Source: Nostoc sp. FACHB-892
GTDB taxonomy: Bacteria > Cyanobacteriota > Cyanobacteriia > Cyanobacteriales > Nostocaceae
NCBI RefSeq assembly: GCF_014698795.1
Contig: NZ_JACJTR010000033.1
Span: forward strand, 1 to 64,000
Direction: 5' to 3'
DNA: 64,000 nucleotides
Part shown: positions 18,232-27,080 of the stretch, in pieces
Layout of the letters: each line of letters opens with the position of its first letter
Position numbering within the stretch: the first letter of the stretch is position 1
Position numbers and translations under genes: made by a program
The notes under the pieces: model-generated
Told to the model about the DNA's origin: nothing
The model's database searches: none
What the model saw: the letters and a program-made list of their open reading frames with translations, nothing else

Positions 18232-19245
18232 GTGATTAGAGTTGCAATCAACGGTTTCGGGCGGATTGGACGTAACTTTGCACGCTGCTGGGTGGGTAGA
18301 GAGAATAGTCAAATCGACCTTGTGGCCATTAATGACACTTCAGACCCTAGAACCAATGCTCATCTGCTGAAGTATGACTCAATGCTAGGGAAGATCAAAG
18401 ATGCTGAGATTAGTGCCGATGATAACTCTATCATCGTTAACGGTAAGACCATTAAGTGCGTATCCGATCGCAACCCAGAAAACTTGCCCTGGAAAGATTG
18501 GGGAATTGACTTAATTATCGAAGCAACCGGGGTGTTTACTAGCAAAGAAGGAGCGCTCAAGCATGTCAATGCTGGAGCCAAGAAAGTTCTGATTACCGCT
18601 CCTGGCAAAAATGAGGATGGCACTTTTGTGGTTGGTGTGAATCATCACGACTATGACCACAACAAACACCACATTATCAGTAACGCTAGCTGTACTACCA
18701 ACTGCTTGGCACCAATCGCCAAGGTGTTGAACGATAAGTTCGGCATCATCAAAGGCACGATGACCACCACCCATAGCTACACAGGTGACCAACGTTTGCT
18801 AGACGCTTCTCACCGGGATTTGCGACGGGCGAGGGCAGCAGCGATAAACATTGTACCCACCTCTACTGGTGCAGCAAAAGCAGTAGCGCTGGTTATCCCA
18901 GACCTCAAAGGCAAGCTAAATGGTGTTGCCTTGCGTGTACCTACCCCGAACGTCTCAATGGTAGATTTCGTAGTTCAGGTTGAGAAGCGTACTATTACTG
19001 AAGAAGTTAACCAAGCTCTCAAAGATGCTTCCGAAGGGCCACTCAAAGGCATTTTGGACTATAGCCAACTAGAATTGGTATCTTCCGATTATCAAGGTAG
19101 CGATGCTTCTTCGATTGTCGATTCCAGCTTGACTTTGGTTATGGGCAATGACCTAGTAAAAGTTATGGCGTGGTATGACAACGAGTGGGGTTACAGCCAA
19201 CGAGTTTTGGATTTGGCAGAATTAGTAGCCGCGAAGTGGGTTTAA
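18232..19245 (+). CDS. gap2: Glyceraldehyde-3-phosphate dehydrogenase, Calvin-cycle type
   Basis: Tetrameric enzyme of 337 residues from GTG 18232. It has the Rossmann motif [12 protein letters not shown], the catalytic Cys in [11 protein letters not shown] and the C-terminal WYDNEWGYS. The stretch [19 protein letters not shown] resembles the Gap2/plastid GapA type, which uses NADPH to reduce 1,3-bisphosphoglycerate in photosynthesis, so I assign Gap2 over the glycolytic Gap1. Cofactor choice is inferred from similarity. A run of nine C at about 18161-18169 precedes the leader. Confidence 0.94.
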   Translation: MIRVAINGFGRIGRNFARCWVGRENSQIDLVAINDTSDPRTNAHLLKYDSMLGKIKDAEISADDNSIIVNGKTIKCVSDRNPENLPWKDWGIDLIIEATGVFTSKEGALKHVNAGAKKVLITAPGKNEDGTFVVGVNHHDYDHNKHHIISNASCTTNCLAPIAKVLNDKFGIIKGTMTTTHSYTGDQRLLDASHRDLRRARAAAINIVPTSTGAAKAVALVIPDLKGKLNGVALRVPTPNVSMVDFVVQVEKRTITEEVNQALKDASEGPLKGILDYSQLELVSSDYQGSDASSIVDSSLTLVMGNDLVKVMAWYDNEWGYSQRVLDLAELVAAKWV

Positions 19246-19251
19246 TTAAAA

Positions 19252-19310
19252 AGTTAGGAGTGAGGAGTGAGGAGTTAGGAATTAAAACTCATAACTCATA
19301 ACTCCTAACT
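19252..19310. repeat. Inverted heptad array at the gap2/thiL convergence
   Basis: Left heptads (AGTTAGGAGTGAGG) and right heptads (CATAACTCCTAACT) form arms of about 27 bases with roughly four-fifths pairing. It starts 7 bp after the gap2 stop and overlaps the thiL stop codon at 19305-19307. It probably terminates both genes. Confidence 0.6.
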
Positions 19311-20348
19311 ATTGAAATGTTGAAATCCCTGGCTGAGACTGAGAACTTGGTCAGGGAATTTTTTTTGTTCGTCGTGCAATAGTACTGTTGATCCAGATGT
19401 AATGCTGCCTATGATCGCAGCACCTTCACCAAGATGTTGCACTAAAGCTGATGCTAACTCTTCTGGTAAGCACAGCACTAATTCAAAATCTTCGCCACCA
19501 TATAGAGCATATTCCAGCGCTTGCTCTTGTGTCAGCCAATGGTTAAAAGTTTTTGCTACAGGAATTTCTCTTCGTTCTAAAACAGCGCCAACACTACTGG
19601 CGCGGCAAATTTGAATAATCGCATCTGCCAAACCATCGCTGCTATCCATACCAGCAATGAGGAATTGAGAGTTAGGAGTTAGGAGTTGGGAGTTAGGAGT
19701 TAAGATTTTCCAGAGGATTGGTAAAACATCTAATCGTGGCTGTGGGCGTTGGTGGGCGCGGATTAGAGCCGTGCGTTCTGTATCTTTGAGGTTTTGTCCT
19801 AATTCGGGATGCAAGAGTAATTCTAAACCAGCTCTTGAGGCTCCATGAATGCCTGTAACCACGATCGCATCCCCCACTACAGCAGCAGAACGGCGGATAA
19901 TTTGACTAGGGTTAACTTGACCAAAAGCGGTGATTGCTAGAGTAGTCACGGGCGATCGCACGACATCACCCCCGACAATTGAGGTATTGTATTTTTGCAA
20001 GCATTCTGTCATTCCCTGGTACAGTCGCTCAACCCAACTCACCCTAACTTCACCGGGGAGTCCTAACCCGACAGTAATTCCCAATGGGGAAGCACCCATT
20101 GCTGCTAAATCTGATAAATTGGCAGCAGCAGCCCGCCAACCAGCATCTTCTGGGGAAGTGGTAACGTTACTAAAATGTACGCCATCAATCAGCATATCTG
20201 CTGTTACTACCAAAGATTGCTCTGGTGCAGTCACAAGTACTGCCGCATCATCCCCAATAATTTCTGGTGGACAGAAACGCTGCAATCTTTCTAAAAGACC
20301 TTGTTCACCAATCTCTTGTACTTGTAGAGAAGATAACTTACTGTTCAC
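19305..20348 (-). CDS. thiL: Thiamine-monophosphate kinase ThiL with in-frame repeat
   Basis: ATP-dependent kinase making thiamine diphosphate from thiamine monophosphate; about 347 residues from GTG 20348, with an in-frame TTG at 20369 as alternative. Family motifs are GDDAAVL, TADMLIDGVHF, NLSDLAAMGA, GGDVVRSP and AGMDSSDGLADA, and the C-terminal GGEDFELV. Six heptamers at 19662-19703 (42 bp) lie inside the gene and encode LTPNSQL followed by LTPNSQF just before AGMDSSDG. The insert keeps the frame and there is no stop, so the enzyme is probably active with a lengthened surface loop. The stop codon also comes from a heptad repeat. Confidence 0.93.
   Translation of the reverse strand: MNSKLSSLQVQEIGEQGLLERLQRFCPPEIIGDDAAVLVTAPEQSLVVTADMLIDGVHFSNVTTSPEDAGWRAAAANLSDLAAMGASPLGITVGLGLPGEVRVSWVERLYQGMTECLQKYNTSIVGGDVVRSPVTTLAITAFGQVNPSQIIRRSAAVVGDAIVVTGIHGASRAGLELLLHPELGQNLKDTERTALIRAHQRPQPRLDVLPILWKILTPNSQLLTPNSQFLIAGMDSSDGLADAIIQICRASSVGAVLERREIPVAKTFNHWLTQEQALEYALYGGEDFELVLCLPEELASALVQHLGEGAAIIGSITSGSTVLLHDEQKKFPDQVLSLSQGFQHFNS
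19662..19703. repeat. Six GAGTTAG-type heptamers inside thiL
   Basis: Six consecutive 7-mers (variants of GAGTTAG) total 42 bp, which equals 14 codons. The same heptamer forms the spacer arrays at 13339, 19252, 24040, 39616 and 52388. Confidence 0.85.
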
Positions 20349-20437
20349 AATCGGTTTTCCGCGTTGCAAAATTACTAAGAAAACTGATGATTTGCTTTAC
20401 TGTTTAATATAAGGGTATCGTCTAGGAGTCAGTTGGG

Positions 20438-21025
20438 ATGGTAACAACACCAGTAACCAGCATCACATTTGAGGAGTACTTAACCTATGATGATGGTAAC
20501 GGTTCCCATTATGAACTGATGGATGGCAAGCTAGAGCTAATGAACCCACCTACTATTGAACATTTTCTGATTCCCAAATTTCTTGAGCAATTACTAGATG
20601 CAGAAATCAAACGTTGCAGCTCACCTTGGCTGAGTTTTCGGGAAAGTGGGGTGAGAACGGGTAGAAATAAATCTAGGTTGATTGATTTGTGTGTAGTGAC
20701 AGTGGAACAAGCCAGAGAATTGTTGAATGCCTCGGCAGTATTTCAGTCTCCCCCGTTACTAATTGTCGAGGTGGTCAGTCCAGAGTCGGTGAAACGGGAC
20801 TATCGCTATAAGCGCTCTGAATATGCGGCCTTAGAGGTTCCTGAATATTGGATTGTAGATCCGTTAGAAGGAAAGATTTCAGTGTTATTACTGGAAGATG
20901 GATTTTACGAAGAAACAGTTTTTAACGCCAATCAGCAAATTGTATCACGGACTTTTCCAGAATTAGCGGTCGCAGTTGATCAGATATTCACCGCCGGAAA
21001 TCTGAATCAGGGGAGACGGGATTAA
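20438..21025 (+). CDS. Uma2 family endonuclease-like protein
   Basis: A 195-residue member of the Uma2 (DUF820) family, which has a PD-(D/E)xK nuclease fold and is greatly expanded in cyanobacteria. Visible features are FEEYLTYDDGNGSHYELMDGKLE near the start, the acidic SRLIDLCVV, LLIVEVVSPESVKRDYRYKRSEYA with the expected Glu and Lys, and EYWIVDPLEGKI. The biological role of these proteins is unknown. It stands alone between thiL and a convergent cyclophilin gene. Confidence 0.88.
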   Translation: MVTTPVTSITFEEYLTYDDGNGSHYELMDGKLELMNPPTIEHFLIPKFLEQLLDAEIKRCSSPWLSFRESGVRTGRNKSRLIDLCVVTVEQARELLNASAVFQSPPLLIVEVVSPESVKRDYRYKRSEYAALEVPEYWIVDPLEGKISVLLLEDGFYEETVFNANQQIVSRTFPELAVAVDQIFTAGNLNQGRRD

Positions 21026-21087
21026 TCGCGCCTGTACAAAAGTTAGGAGTTATTAATTAATCTCCCTTATCTCCCCCTGCTCCCTTC

Positions 21088-22194
21088 CTATGCTGCTTGC
21101 GGTTCAACCAGATTTTCTATTCCCTGAACGACTTTTGCCGATTCAATTTTGTCACCTGCCTTCAGTTGATCCAAAACTTCTTTGCCTTCGGTGAGATAGC
21201 CAAAAACGGCATAGCGACCATCTAATAGGTTGCGTCCGGCGGGGGTAAGTTCTGGTTCAAAGAGAAAGAAGAAGAATTGTGAAGAACCTCCATTTACTTC
21301 ACTTTCGGGACGAGCCATTACCACTGCACCAAAGGCAGAGAAGGGCAGAACTGGCATATCAATGTAACGACCGGCTTGTTCTAGCGTAATCCCATAGGTA
21401 GGTTCTTTATCACCTTCAACTAAGACTTCTAAGGGAATAGCACGATATTTTTTGGTATTTGGATCAATGAAACCTACGTCTTTGCCGACGGGATCTCCAG
21501 TTTGCAGAAAGTAAGATTCTTCAGAACGGGTAAACTCTAAGCCATTATAAAAACCCCTCTGCACCAAATCTACAAAATTCCCAGCAGTGACAGGGGCACT
21601 ATAACCGTCCACTACGAGGATCAAATCGCCTTTGTTAGTTTTGATTTCTACAGTGGCACGACCTTTAAGTTGTGGCAGGTTACTGTACTCAGCAGGCACT
21701 TCAAAGGGGAATTCTTTCACCATTGACTCTTCTAGCTGAGTAACGAGATTGAGAAGTTTGCCTCTTTCTTGGAGAATTTGTTCTTTATCTTTGCTCTTCG
21801 CCAGTTCTTCTAATTTACCCACCCCAGATTTCAACTCGGTAATCCAAGCTTCCGCTTGGGGTTGGCGTTCTGCGGGAACGCTTGTTAATATTTGGGAGGG
21901 TTTATCGAGGATTCGGGATGCTTTGCTGATGTCTTTGGAAATAGCACCCCATCGCCGATTTGCCCGGAGTTGGGCAGAGATGTCCTCTAAACTGGCTTGT
22001 AGTTGCCGTACAGGTTTGTTATCTATCGGGAGTGCATACCGCAACAAAGCCTTGCCGTCGGTGATTGCGTTGCCGGCTGGCAGCGCGGCGCTACTGGAGG
22101 GAGTCCACCCAGCTGTAGTTATGCCTAAAAATATTGTTACCAGCAGTATTGCCATTAGGCTGTTCTTCAGCCAGGATTTTAATAAGTTAAGCAT
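21088..22194 (-). CDS. Cyclophilin-type peptidyl-prolyl isomerase (TLP40-like)
   Basis: Exported prolyl isomerase of 368 residues from ATG 22194. A signal/anchor segment (LMAILLVTIFLGITTAGW) is followed by an N-terminal helical region (about 40-170), like the thylakoid-lumen TLP40/CYP38 proteins needed for photosystem II assembly. The C-terminal cyclophilin domain starts near VEIKTNKGDLILVVDG and includes GSSQFFFFLFEPELTP, where classic enzymes have QFFI. Several catalytic positions are altered, so isomerase activity may be weak. Lumenal location is inferred from the homology. Confidence 0.88.
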   Translation of the reverse strand: MLNLLKSWLKNSLMAILLVTIFLGITTAGWTPSSSAALPAGNAITDGKALLRYALPIDNKPVRQLQASLEDISAQLRANRRWGAISKDISKASRILDKPSQILTSVPAERQPQAEAWITELKSGVGKLEELAKSKDKEQILQERGKLLNLVTQLEESMVKEFPFEVPAEYSNLPQLKGRATVEIKTNKGDLILVVDGYSAPVTAGNFVDLVQRGFYNGLEFTRSEESYFLQTGDPVGKDVGFIDPNTKKYRAIPLEVLVEGDKEPTYGITLEQAGRYIDMPVLPFSAFGAVVMARPESEVNGGSSQFFFFLFEPELTPAGRNLLDGRYAVFGYLTEGKEVLDQLKAGDKIESAKVVQGIENLVEPQAA

Positions 22195-22287
22195 GGGATA
22201 ACTCAAATGCAGCATTAAATTGTTGATTGGACGTAACCCATAAATAATCTTCCCACGTTAAGTGATGAGTGGATCAGAGGTCTAGGG

Positions 22288-22325
22288 CAGAGGACAAATG
22301 ACAAATGACAAATGACAAATGCCCA
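22288..22325. repeat. AAATGAC heptad array upstream of efp
   Basis: Four or five tandem ACAAATG/AAATGAC heptamers lie in the spacer between the cyclophilin and efp genes. No inverted partner is present. Confidence 0.7.
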
Positions 22326-22383
22326 ATGACGACTCTAGAAGGGTACAATAAATGCCGATTGTCTTCCAAAATTTGAAAGCTTC

Positions 22384-22941
22384 ATGATCTCCAGTAACGA
22401 CTTTCGACCCGGTGTTTCAATTGTATTAGATGGGTCTGTATGGCGAGTGCTTGAATTCCTGCACGTCAAACCAGGCAAGGGTTCTGCCTTTGTACGAACT
22501 AAGTTAAAAAATGTCCAGAGTGGGAGCGTGATGGAAAAAACGTTCCGGGCTGGGGAAACAGTGCCGCAAGCCACTCTAGAAAAAAGTACGATGCAGCATA
22601 CCTATAAAGAGGGCGATGAGTTCGTCTTTATGGATATGGAAACCTACGAAGAAGGCAGATTGACCCGCGAACAAATTGGCGATCGCGTCAAATACCTGAA
22701 GGAAGGTATGGAAGCTGAAGTTATTAAGTGGGGCGACCAGGTGCTGGGAGTAGAATTGCCTAAGTCTGTGGTTCTGGAAATTGTACAAACAGATCCAGGT
22801 TTAAAAGGTGACACTGCTACCGGTGGGTCAAAACCAGCAACTCTAGAAACTGGTGCAGTTGTGATGGTTCCTTTGTTTATTTCTCAAGGAGAACGCATCA
22901 AAGTTGATACCCAGGAAGATAAGTATATCAGCAGGGAATAA
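22384..22941 (+). CDS. efp: Translation elongation factor P
   Basis: Three-domain factor of 185 residues that relieves ribosome stalling at polyproline stretches. The N-terminal KOW-like domain has [11 protein letters not shown] and [17 protein letters not shown], with Lys in the modified loop (KPGKGS). The C-terminal signature [24 protein letters not shown] is complete, ending [16 protein letters not shown]. The start is ATG 22384. It is followed by accB on the same strand. Confidence 0.98.
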   Translation: MISSNDFRPGVSIVLDGSVWRVLEFLHVKPGKGSAFVRTKLKNVQSGSVMEKTFRAGETVPQATLEKSTMQHTYKEGDEFVFMDMETYEEGRLTREQIGDRVKYLKEGMEAEVIKWGDQVLGVELPKSVVLEIVQTDPGLKGDTATGGSKPATLETGAVVMVPLFISQGERIKVDTQEDKYISRE

Positions 22942-22945
22942 CTTT

Positions 22946-22995
22946 CATCTCTACGGAGATGCTTGTTCCCGATGGAAATCCCTACATAGGGATTT
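22946..22995 (+). other. Two short hairpins between efp and accB
   Basis: CATCTC/GAGATG at 22946-22951 and 22956-22961, then AAATCCCTA/TAGGGATTT at 22976-22984 and 22987-22995. No strong T-run follows, so these may be processing or attenuation structures, not full terminators. Confidence 0.45.
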
Positions 22996-23050
22996 AATCC
23001 CTGCCACACTTAAGATGCTAATTTACGGATAGGTCGAGGTAATAAAAACT

Positions 23051-23608
23051 GTGCCATTGGACTTTAATGAAATCCGCCAACTACTGGCAACTATCGCACA
23101 AACAGATATTGCAGAAGTCACGCTCAAAAGCGATGATTTTGAACTAACAGTCCGTAAGGCTGTGAGCGTCAGCAATCAGATTTTGTCAGTAGGTCAACCG
23201 ACCTTAGGCGGTGTGGTAGGTTCGGGACTGACATCGGGTTCATCTGGAGGAAACCAGATGAACGCAAGTCAGGTAACGGAGGTATCTACATCTCGTGTGT
23301 TTGAGAATACTGGTACTAGCACACAATTGCAGTTGTCAGTAAATCCTCCCTCAACCATTGACCAGAGATTAGTAGAAGTGCCTTCCCCAATGGTGGGAAC
23401 GTTTTATCGCGCTCCTGCACCTGGGGAAGCGGCATTTGTGGAAGTGGGCGATCGCGTCCGCAAGGGTCAAACAGTCTGTATCATTGAGGCCATGAAGCTG
23501 ATGAATGAAATCGAAGCCGAAGTCTCTGGACAGGTGATGGAAATTCTTCTCCAAAATGGCGACGCTGTAGAATATGGTCAACCTTTGATGCGAATTAACC
23601 CTGATTAA
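23051..23608 (+). CDS. accB: Biotin carboxyl carrier protein of acetyl-CoA carboxylase
   Basis: Carrier subunit of acetyl-CoA carboxylase, 185 residues from GTG 23051. It carries biotin between biotin carboxylase and the carboxyltransferase in the first step of fatty acid synthesis. The biotinyl domain is at the C-terminus with the attachment Lys in IEAMKLMNEIEA. The thumb motif PMVGTFYRAPAPGEAAFVEVG is present, preceded by a Ser/Thr-rich flexible linker. The efp-accB order is common in cyanobacteria. Confidence 0.97.
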   Translation: MPLDFNEIRQLLATIAQTDIAEVTLKSDDFELTVRKAVSVSNQILSVGQPTLGGVVGSGLTSGSSGGNQMNASQVTEVSTSRVFENTGTSTQLQLSVNPPSTIDQRLVEVPSPMVGTFYRAPAPGEAAFVEVGDRVRKGQTVCIIEAMKLMNEIEAEVSGQVMEILLQNGDAVEYGQPLMRINPD

Positions 23609-23683
23609 GTATTAATCTATATATGAAATGAGTCATCCTAAATGAGTCATCGTTAAAACTTCAGTCCTTGCGGGTTAATCCTG

Positions 23684-24031
23684 ATGAAACAAATGTTGCC
23701 TTTACCGCCAGAAGTGGTGCAACAAGTAGCTGAATACTTCAGTCTGTTAAGTGAGCCGATGCGCCTGCGGCTGCTCCACTTATTACGGGATGAAGAAAAA
23801 TGCGTGCAAGAGTTGGTAGAGGCAACACAGACTTCTCAGGCAAATGTGTCAAAACACCTGAAGGTAATGTGGCAAGCAGGTATCCTTAGCCGCCGCAGTG
23901 AAGGAACTTGCGCCTATTACCGGGTGGAAGATGAAATGATTTTTGATTTGTGTAATCGGGTTTGCGATCGTCTTGCCACAAGGTTAGAAGAACAAGCCCG
24001 TAATTTTCGTGTATTAAATAGTAAACGGTAA
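23684..24031 (+). CDS. ArsR-family winged-helix regulator
   Basis: DNA-binding repressor of 115 residues. The winged helix-turn-helix runs YFSLLSEPMRLRLLHLL, CVQELVEATQTSQANVSKHLKVMWQAGIL, then the wing RRSEGTCAYYRVED. Two Cys (in EEKCVQEL and EGTCAYY) plus a C-terminal Cys pair near LCNRVCDR could bind metal or sense redox, but no classical ELCVCDL metal box is seen. The target is unknown; the neighbours are accB and a convergent GerMN gene. Confidence 0.88.
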   Translation: MKQMLPLPPEVVQQVAEYFSLLSEPMRLRLLHLLRDEEKCVQELVEATQTSQANVSKHLKVMWQAGILSRRSEGTCAYYRVEDEMIFDLCNRVCDRLATRLEEQARNFRVLNSKR

Positions 24032-24039
24032 TTCTATGA

Positions 24040-24107
24040 AAGTTATGAGTTATGAGTTATGAGTTATGAATTAAAACTCCTCACTCCTAACTTCTAACTC
24101 CTAACTT
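24040..24107. repeat. Inverted heptad array, arsR-type/GerMN convergence
   Basis: GTTATGAGTTATGAG heptads face CTCCTAACTTCTAACTCC heptads, so the transcript can fold back. It lies between the two convergent stop codons and is likely a bidirectional terminator. Confidence 0.55.
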
Positions 24108-24109
24108 TT

Positions 24110-24721
24110 TTAAAGCGGATAATTTTTCTCAAAGCTTTCACGAGTTAGTGGCTGTTGTAACTCTACGCCTTCACCACCCAAAACATCTAACGGTTTGCCG
24201 TTCACATCAATGTACACCTTGGCTTTGGGATTTAAACTTGTCGCAGTATAAACAACTTGTCCCACGCGACCCATCATTGATGTGCTACCGCCACCACTGG
24301 TAAAATCTTCAGATAAATTAACGTGAACTTCGTCATTTTCCGTCTTCAGCCCCAAAAGTTTGGTTCCTTTGGGGATAGTTGTGGAATCTGTCCCTTCTGG
24401 TGGCCCTGCCAACAAACTTTGGAAAGCTGCTTCTAATGGCTGGTTGGGTCGTATAGAAGCGACTCTAACAGGCTGAGGGACTAAAGCAACATTTTTGTCT
24501 GTTGATCTGAGCCAATAAACATTAGGGGTTTGCTCATTAGCTGGCTGTCTAGTTGATGGCTGTGCTGGCTGTTCGATGCGCCCAGAGGGGTTTGGAGGTG
24601 TGGGAGTATTGTTGGATTGGGAAGTAAACCAAGCCACACCGCCACCCACCGCTACAACCACTGCTGAAACGGCCGCAATTGCGCCTGAAGAAATACGATT
24701 AGATCCTTGTTGGTCTTTCAT
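24110..24721 (-). CDS. GerMN-domain membrane-anchored protein
   Basis: A 203-residue protein from ATG 24721. It has an N-terminal membrane anchor (AIAAVSAVVVAVGGGVAWF), a Pro/Thr/Gln-rich linker, then a GerMN domain from about residue 80 (VYWLR, LEAAFQSLLAGPPEG, VNLSEDFTSGGGSTSMMGRVGQVVYTAT). GerMN domains occur in sporulation protein GerM and in cell-envelope lipoproteins, probably binding envelope components. The specific function here is unknown. Confidence 0.85.
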   Translation of the reverse strand: MKDQQGSNRISSGAIAAVSAVVVAVGGGVAWFTSQSNNTPTPPNPSGRIEQPAQPSTRQPANEQTPNVYWLRSTDKNVALVPQPVRVASIRPNQPLEAAFQSLLAGPPEGTDSTTIPKGTKLLGLKTENDEVHVNLSEDFTSGGGSTSMMGRVGQVVYTATSLNPKAKVYIDVNGKPLDVLGGEGVELQQPLTRESFEKNYPL

Positions 24722-24951
24722 GTTCAAAACCTTCCTGACTGAGGGCTGATATGGTAGTTATATGGGGAGCAGCCTGGTTAACGACGATACTTGTAACTGA
24801 AGAGTTTCCCACTATCTAGAGGAGACTTTATGCCTCAAAAGGCAATTATTTTTAGTTGTGCAAGTCCCTGATTTAAGTTTAGAATTTCTATTTCTAATCC
24901 GTCACCTACCAAATTATGTAAATCTCATTCTTTTTAGAGATGAAATTTACA

Positions 24952-24991
24952 ACGCAGAGGAACGCTAAGTAAAGTATTGATTCCTCTGCGT
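24952..24991 (-). terminator. Inverted repeat downstream of proS
   Basis: Exact 11-bp arms ACGCAGAGGAA (24952-24962) and TTCCTCTGCGT (24981-24991), 12 bp after the proS stop on the minus strand. The loop is 18 bases and the T-run is weak. Confidence 0.5.
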
Positions 24992-25003
24992 AAATGTTGA
25001 AGT

Positions 25004-26818
25004 TTAATTTTTTACGTGGATAGCGGCGGTAATCCACTGTTTGAGTGTGGCTGTAACTTCCTCAATGATAATTTCTTGAGAGTTGCGGGTTGCTCTTTCT
25101 ACAACTTCAACTTTGCCATTAGCGATCGCCCGCCCGGTTACAATCCTATAAGGTATGCCTATCAAGTCAGCATCTTTAAATTTCACTCCAGCCCGTTCAT
25201 CGCGGTCATCTAGTAGGGTTTCAATTCCCACTTGATTGAGTTCTGTGTAAAGTTTTTGGGCGATTTCAATTTGTTGAGCATCCTTAATGTTAGGAATTGT
25301 GATGATCGCGTGGAAAGGTGCGATCGCAACTGGCCAAATAATCCCATCTTTATCGTAAGATTGCTCTACGGCAGCTTGTGCTAGTCGTGATACACCCACG
25401 CCAAAACAACCCATAATTAGCGGCTTTTCTTCACCCTGTTCATTGGTATAAGTTGCTCCCATCGCTTGGGAATATTTAGTGCCTAATTGGAAGATATGAC
25501 CTGCTTCAATTCCACGGGCGCTTTGTAAGGTTTGTTCTGGATTATGGATGGCGCGATCGCCTGCTCTTGACTTACGAATATCTACTACTCGTCTTGGTAG
25601 TGCAAATTGCTCACCCCAATTAGCACCAACTACGTGATAACCAGCTTCATTCGCACCTGTAACAAAGTTTTTTAAATCAACGGCTGTTTGATCCACTAAG
25701 CGCAAAAACTTGGGATGGATCTGTTTGTTGGCGGTAATATACTCATCTGCGATGTCTGGCGCAATGTAGCCTAAAGGCAGAGATTTAGCTGTCCATGCTT
25801 GCTGCGCTTCTACATTTGGCACATTCAAACTAATAATAGTTTTAGCGCTATATTCAGGAGCTACTTTGGTCAATTCATTTTGCAACTTAACTTCATTAAC
25901 TTCCTGATCGCCTCGGATGCTCACCAAAACTAACACCGTTATACCGTTATCATAAACTGTCTGATAAAGGACATTTTTCACTAATTGAGTGGGAGAACAG
26001 TTGAGGTGTTGACAGACCTTTTCAATCGTTTCTGTTCCAGGTGTATCCCGTTTTTCGTAGGTTGTAAACCGTGAGGTTTCGGCATCAATTGGTAAAGAAA
26101 CAGCCTTTTCTACGTTAGCGGCGTACTTACCGTCCTCAGTGTAGAGAACTTCATCTTCACCAGCTTCCGCCAAAATCATAAATTCTGTGGAACCAGAACC
26201 ACCAATTGCACCAGAATCAGCTTCCACTGCCCGAAAAGCTAAACCAGAACGCCGCAGCATATTGCTATACGCCTTATACATATCCTGGTAAGTTTCTTTG
26301 AGGCTGGCTTCATCGGCATGGAAGGAATAGCCATCCTTCATGATAAACTCCCGTCCGCGCATTAAACCAAAGCGGGGACGAATTTCATCGCGGAATTTGG
26401 TTTGAATTTGGTAGAGGTGCAGTGGTAACTGGCGATAAGAGCGAATCATATCACGAGCGATCGCTGTGACTACTTCTTCATGAGTTGGGCCTAATCCTAA
26501 TTGTTGCTCACGGCGGTCAATTAGGGAAAACATGATCCCCTCAGCTTTGGTATAAGTGTCCCAGCGTTCCGATTCTTTCCATAAATCAGCAGGTTGTAAT
26601 TGTGGTAGGAGACATTCTTGTGCGCCTGTAGCGTTCATTTCTTCCCGCACAATTTGGGAAACTTTTTGCAACACCCGCCACATCAAAGGCAAATAAGCAT
26701 AAAGACCACTACCGATGCGACGAATGTAGCCTGCACGGAGTAATAATTTATGGCTAGGAATCTCAGCATCAGCTGGATCATCCCGGAGTGTAACGAATAA
26801 CATTTGTGACAGTCGCAT
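25004..26818 (-). CDS. proS: Prolyl-tRNA synthetase, bacterial type
   Basis: Class II aminoacyl-tRNA synthetase of 604 residues. Motif 1 lies near [20 protein letters not shown]; motif 2 covers [25 protein letters not shown]; motif 3 is in [19 protein letters not shown]. An insertion (editing) domain sits between motifs 2 and 3 at about residues 230-400, which clears mischarged Ala. The C-terminal anticodon-binding domain includes [28 protein letters not shown]. Start ATG 26818. The length is typical of the long bacterial form. Confidence 0.98.
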   Translation of the reverse strand: MRLSQMLFVTLRDDPADAEIPSHKLLLRAGYIRRIGSGLYAYLPLMWRVLQKVSQIVREEMNATGAQECLLPQLQPADLWKESERWDTYTKAEGIMFSLIDRREQQLGLGPTHEEVVTAIARDMIRSYRQLPLHLYQIQTKFRDEIRPRFGLMRGREFIMKDGYSFHADEASLKETYQDMYKAYSNMLRRSGLAFRAVEADSGAIGGSGSTEFMILAEAGEDEVLYTEDGKYAANVEKAVSLPIDAETSRFTTYEKRDTPGTETIEKVCQHLNCSPTQLVKNVLYQTVYDNGITVLVLVSIRGDQEVNEVKLQNELTKVAPEYSAKTIISLNVPNVEAQQAWTAKSLPLGYIAPDIADEYITANKQIHPKFLRLVDQTAVDLKNFVTGANEAGYHVVGANWGEQFALPRRVVDIRKSRAGDRAIHNPEQTLQSARGIEAGHIFQLGTKYSQAMGATYTNEQGEEKPLIMGCFGVGVSRLAQAAVEQSYDKDGIIWPVAIAPFHAIITIPNIKDAQQIEIAQKLYTELNQVGIETLLDDRDERAGVKFKDADLIGIPYRIVTGRAIANGKVEVVERATRNSQEIIIEEVTATLKQWITAAIHVKN

Positions 26819-27026
26819 CGTTTATAGCCTTTCTTTGATCACTAATTTCTATGTCAACTAAAGTATGAAGTATTAAGGATGAAGTACAAAGTACACAGTG
26901 TTATTTCTTTTTCATTTTTACCTACAGGTTAGGGGCTAAGGGCTAAACAAGAGAGATTTGCATCCTTCTTTATGTAAGAAGTATATGGAGATTTACTTGA
27001 AAAAGTGCTGAGTAAAAAATACTAGT

Positions 27027-27066
27027 TCCCAATCCCCAGTCCCTACTCCCACTCCCCAGTCCCTTT
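27027..27066 (+). repeat. CCCCAGTCCCTACT-type heptad array
   Basis: Tandem heptamers of the CCCCAGT/CCCTACT type directly before the ribosome-binding site of the acyltransferase gene. Confidence 0.6.
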
Positions 27067-27080
27067 AGGAGAAAACTACC

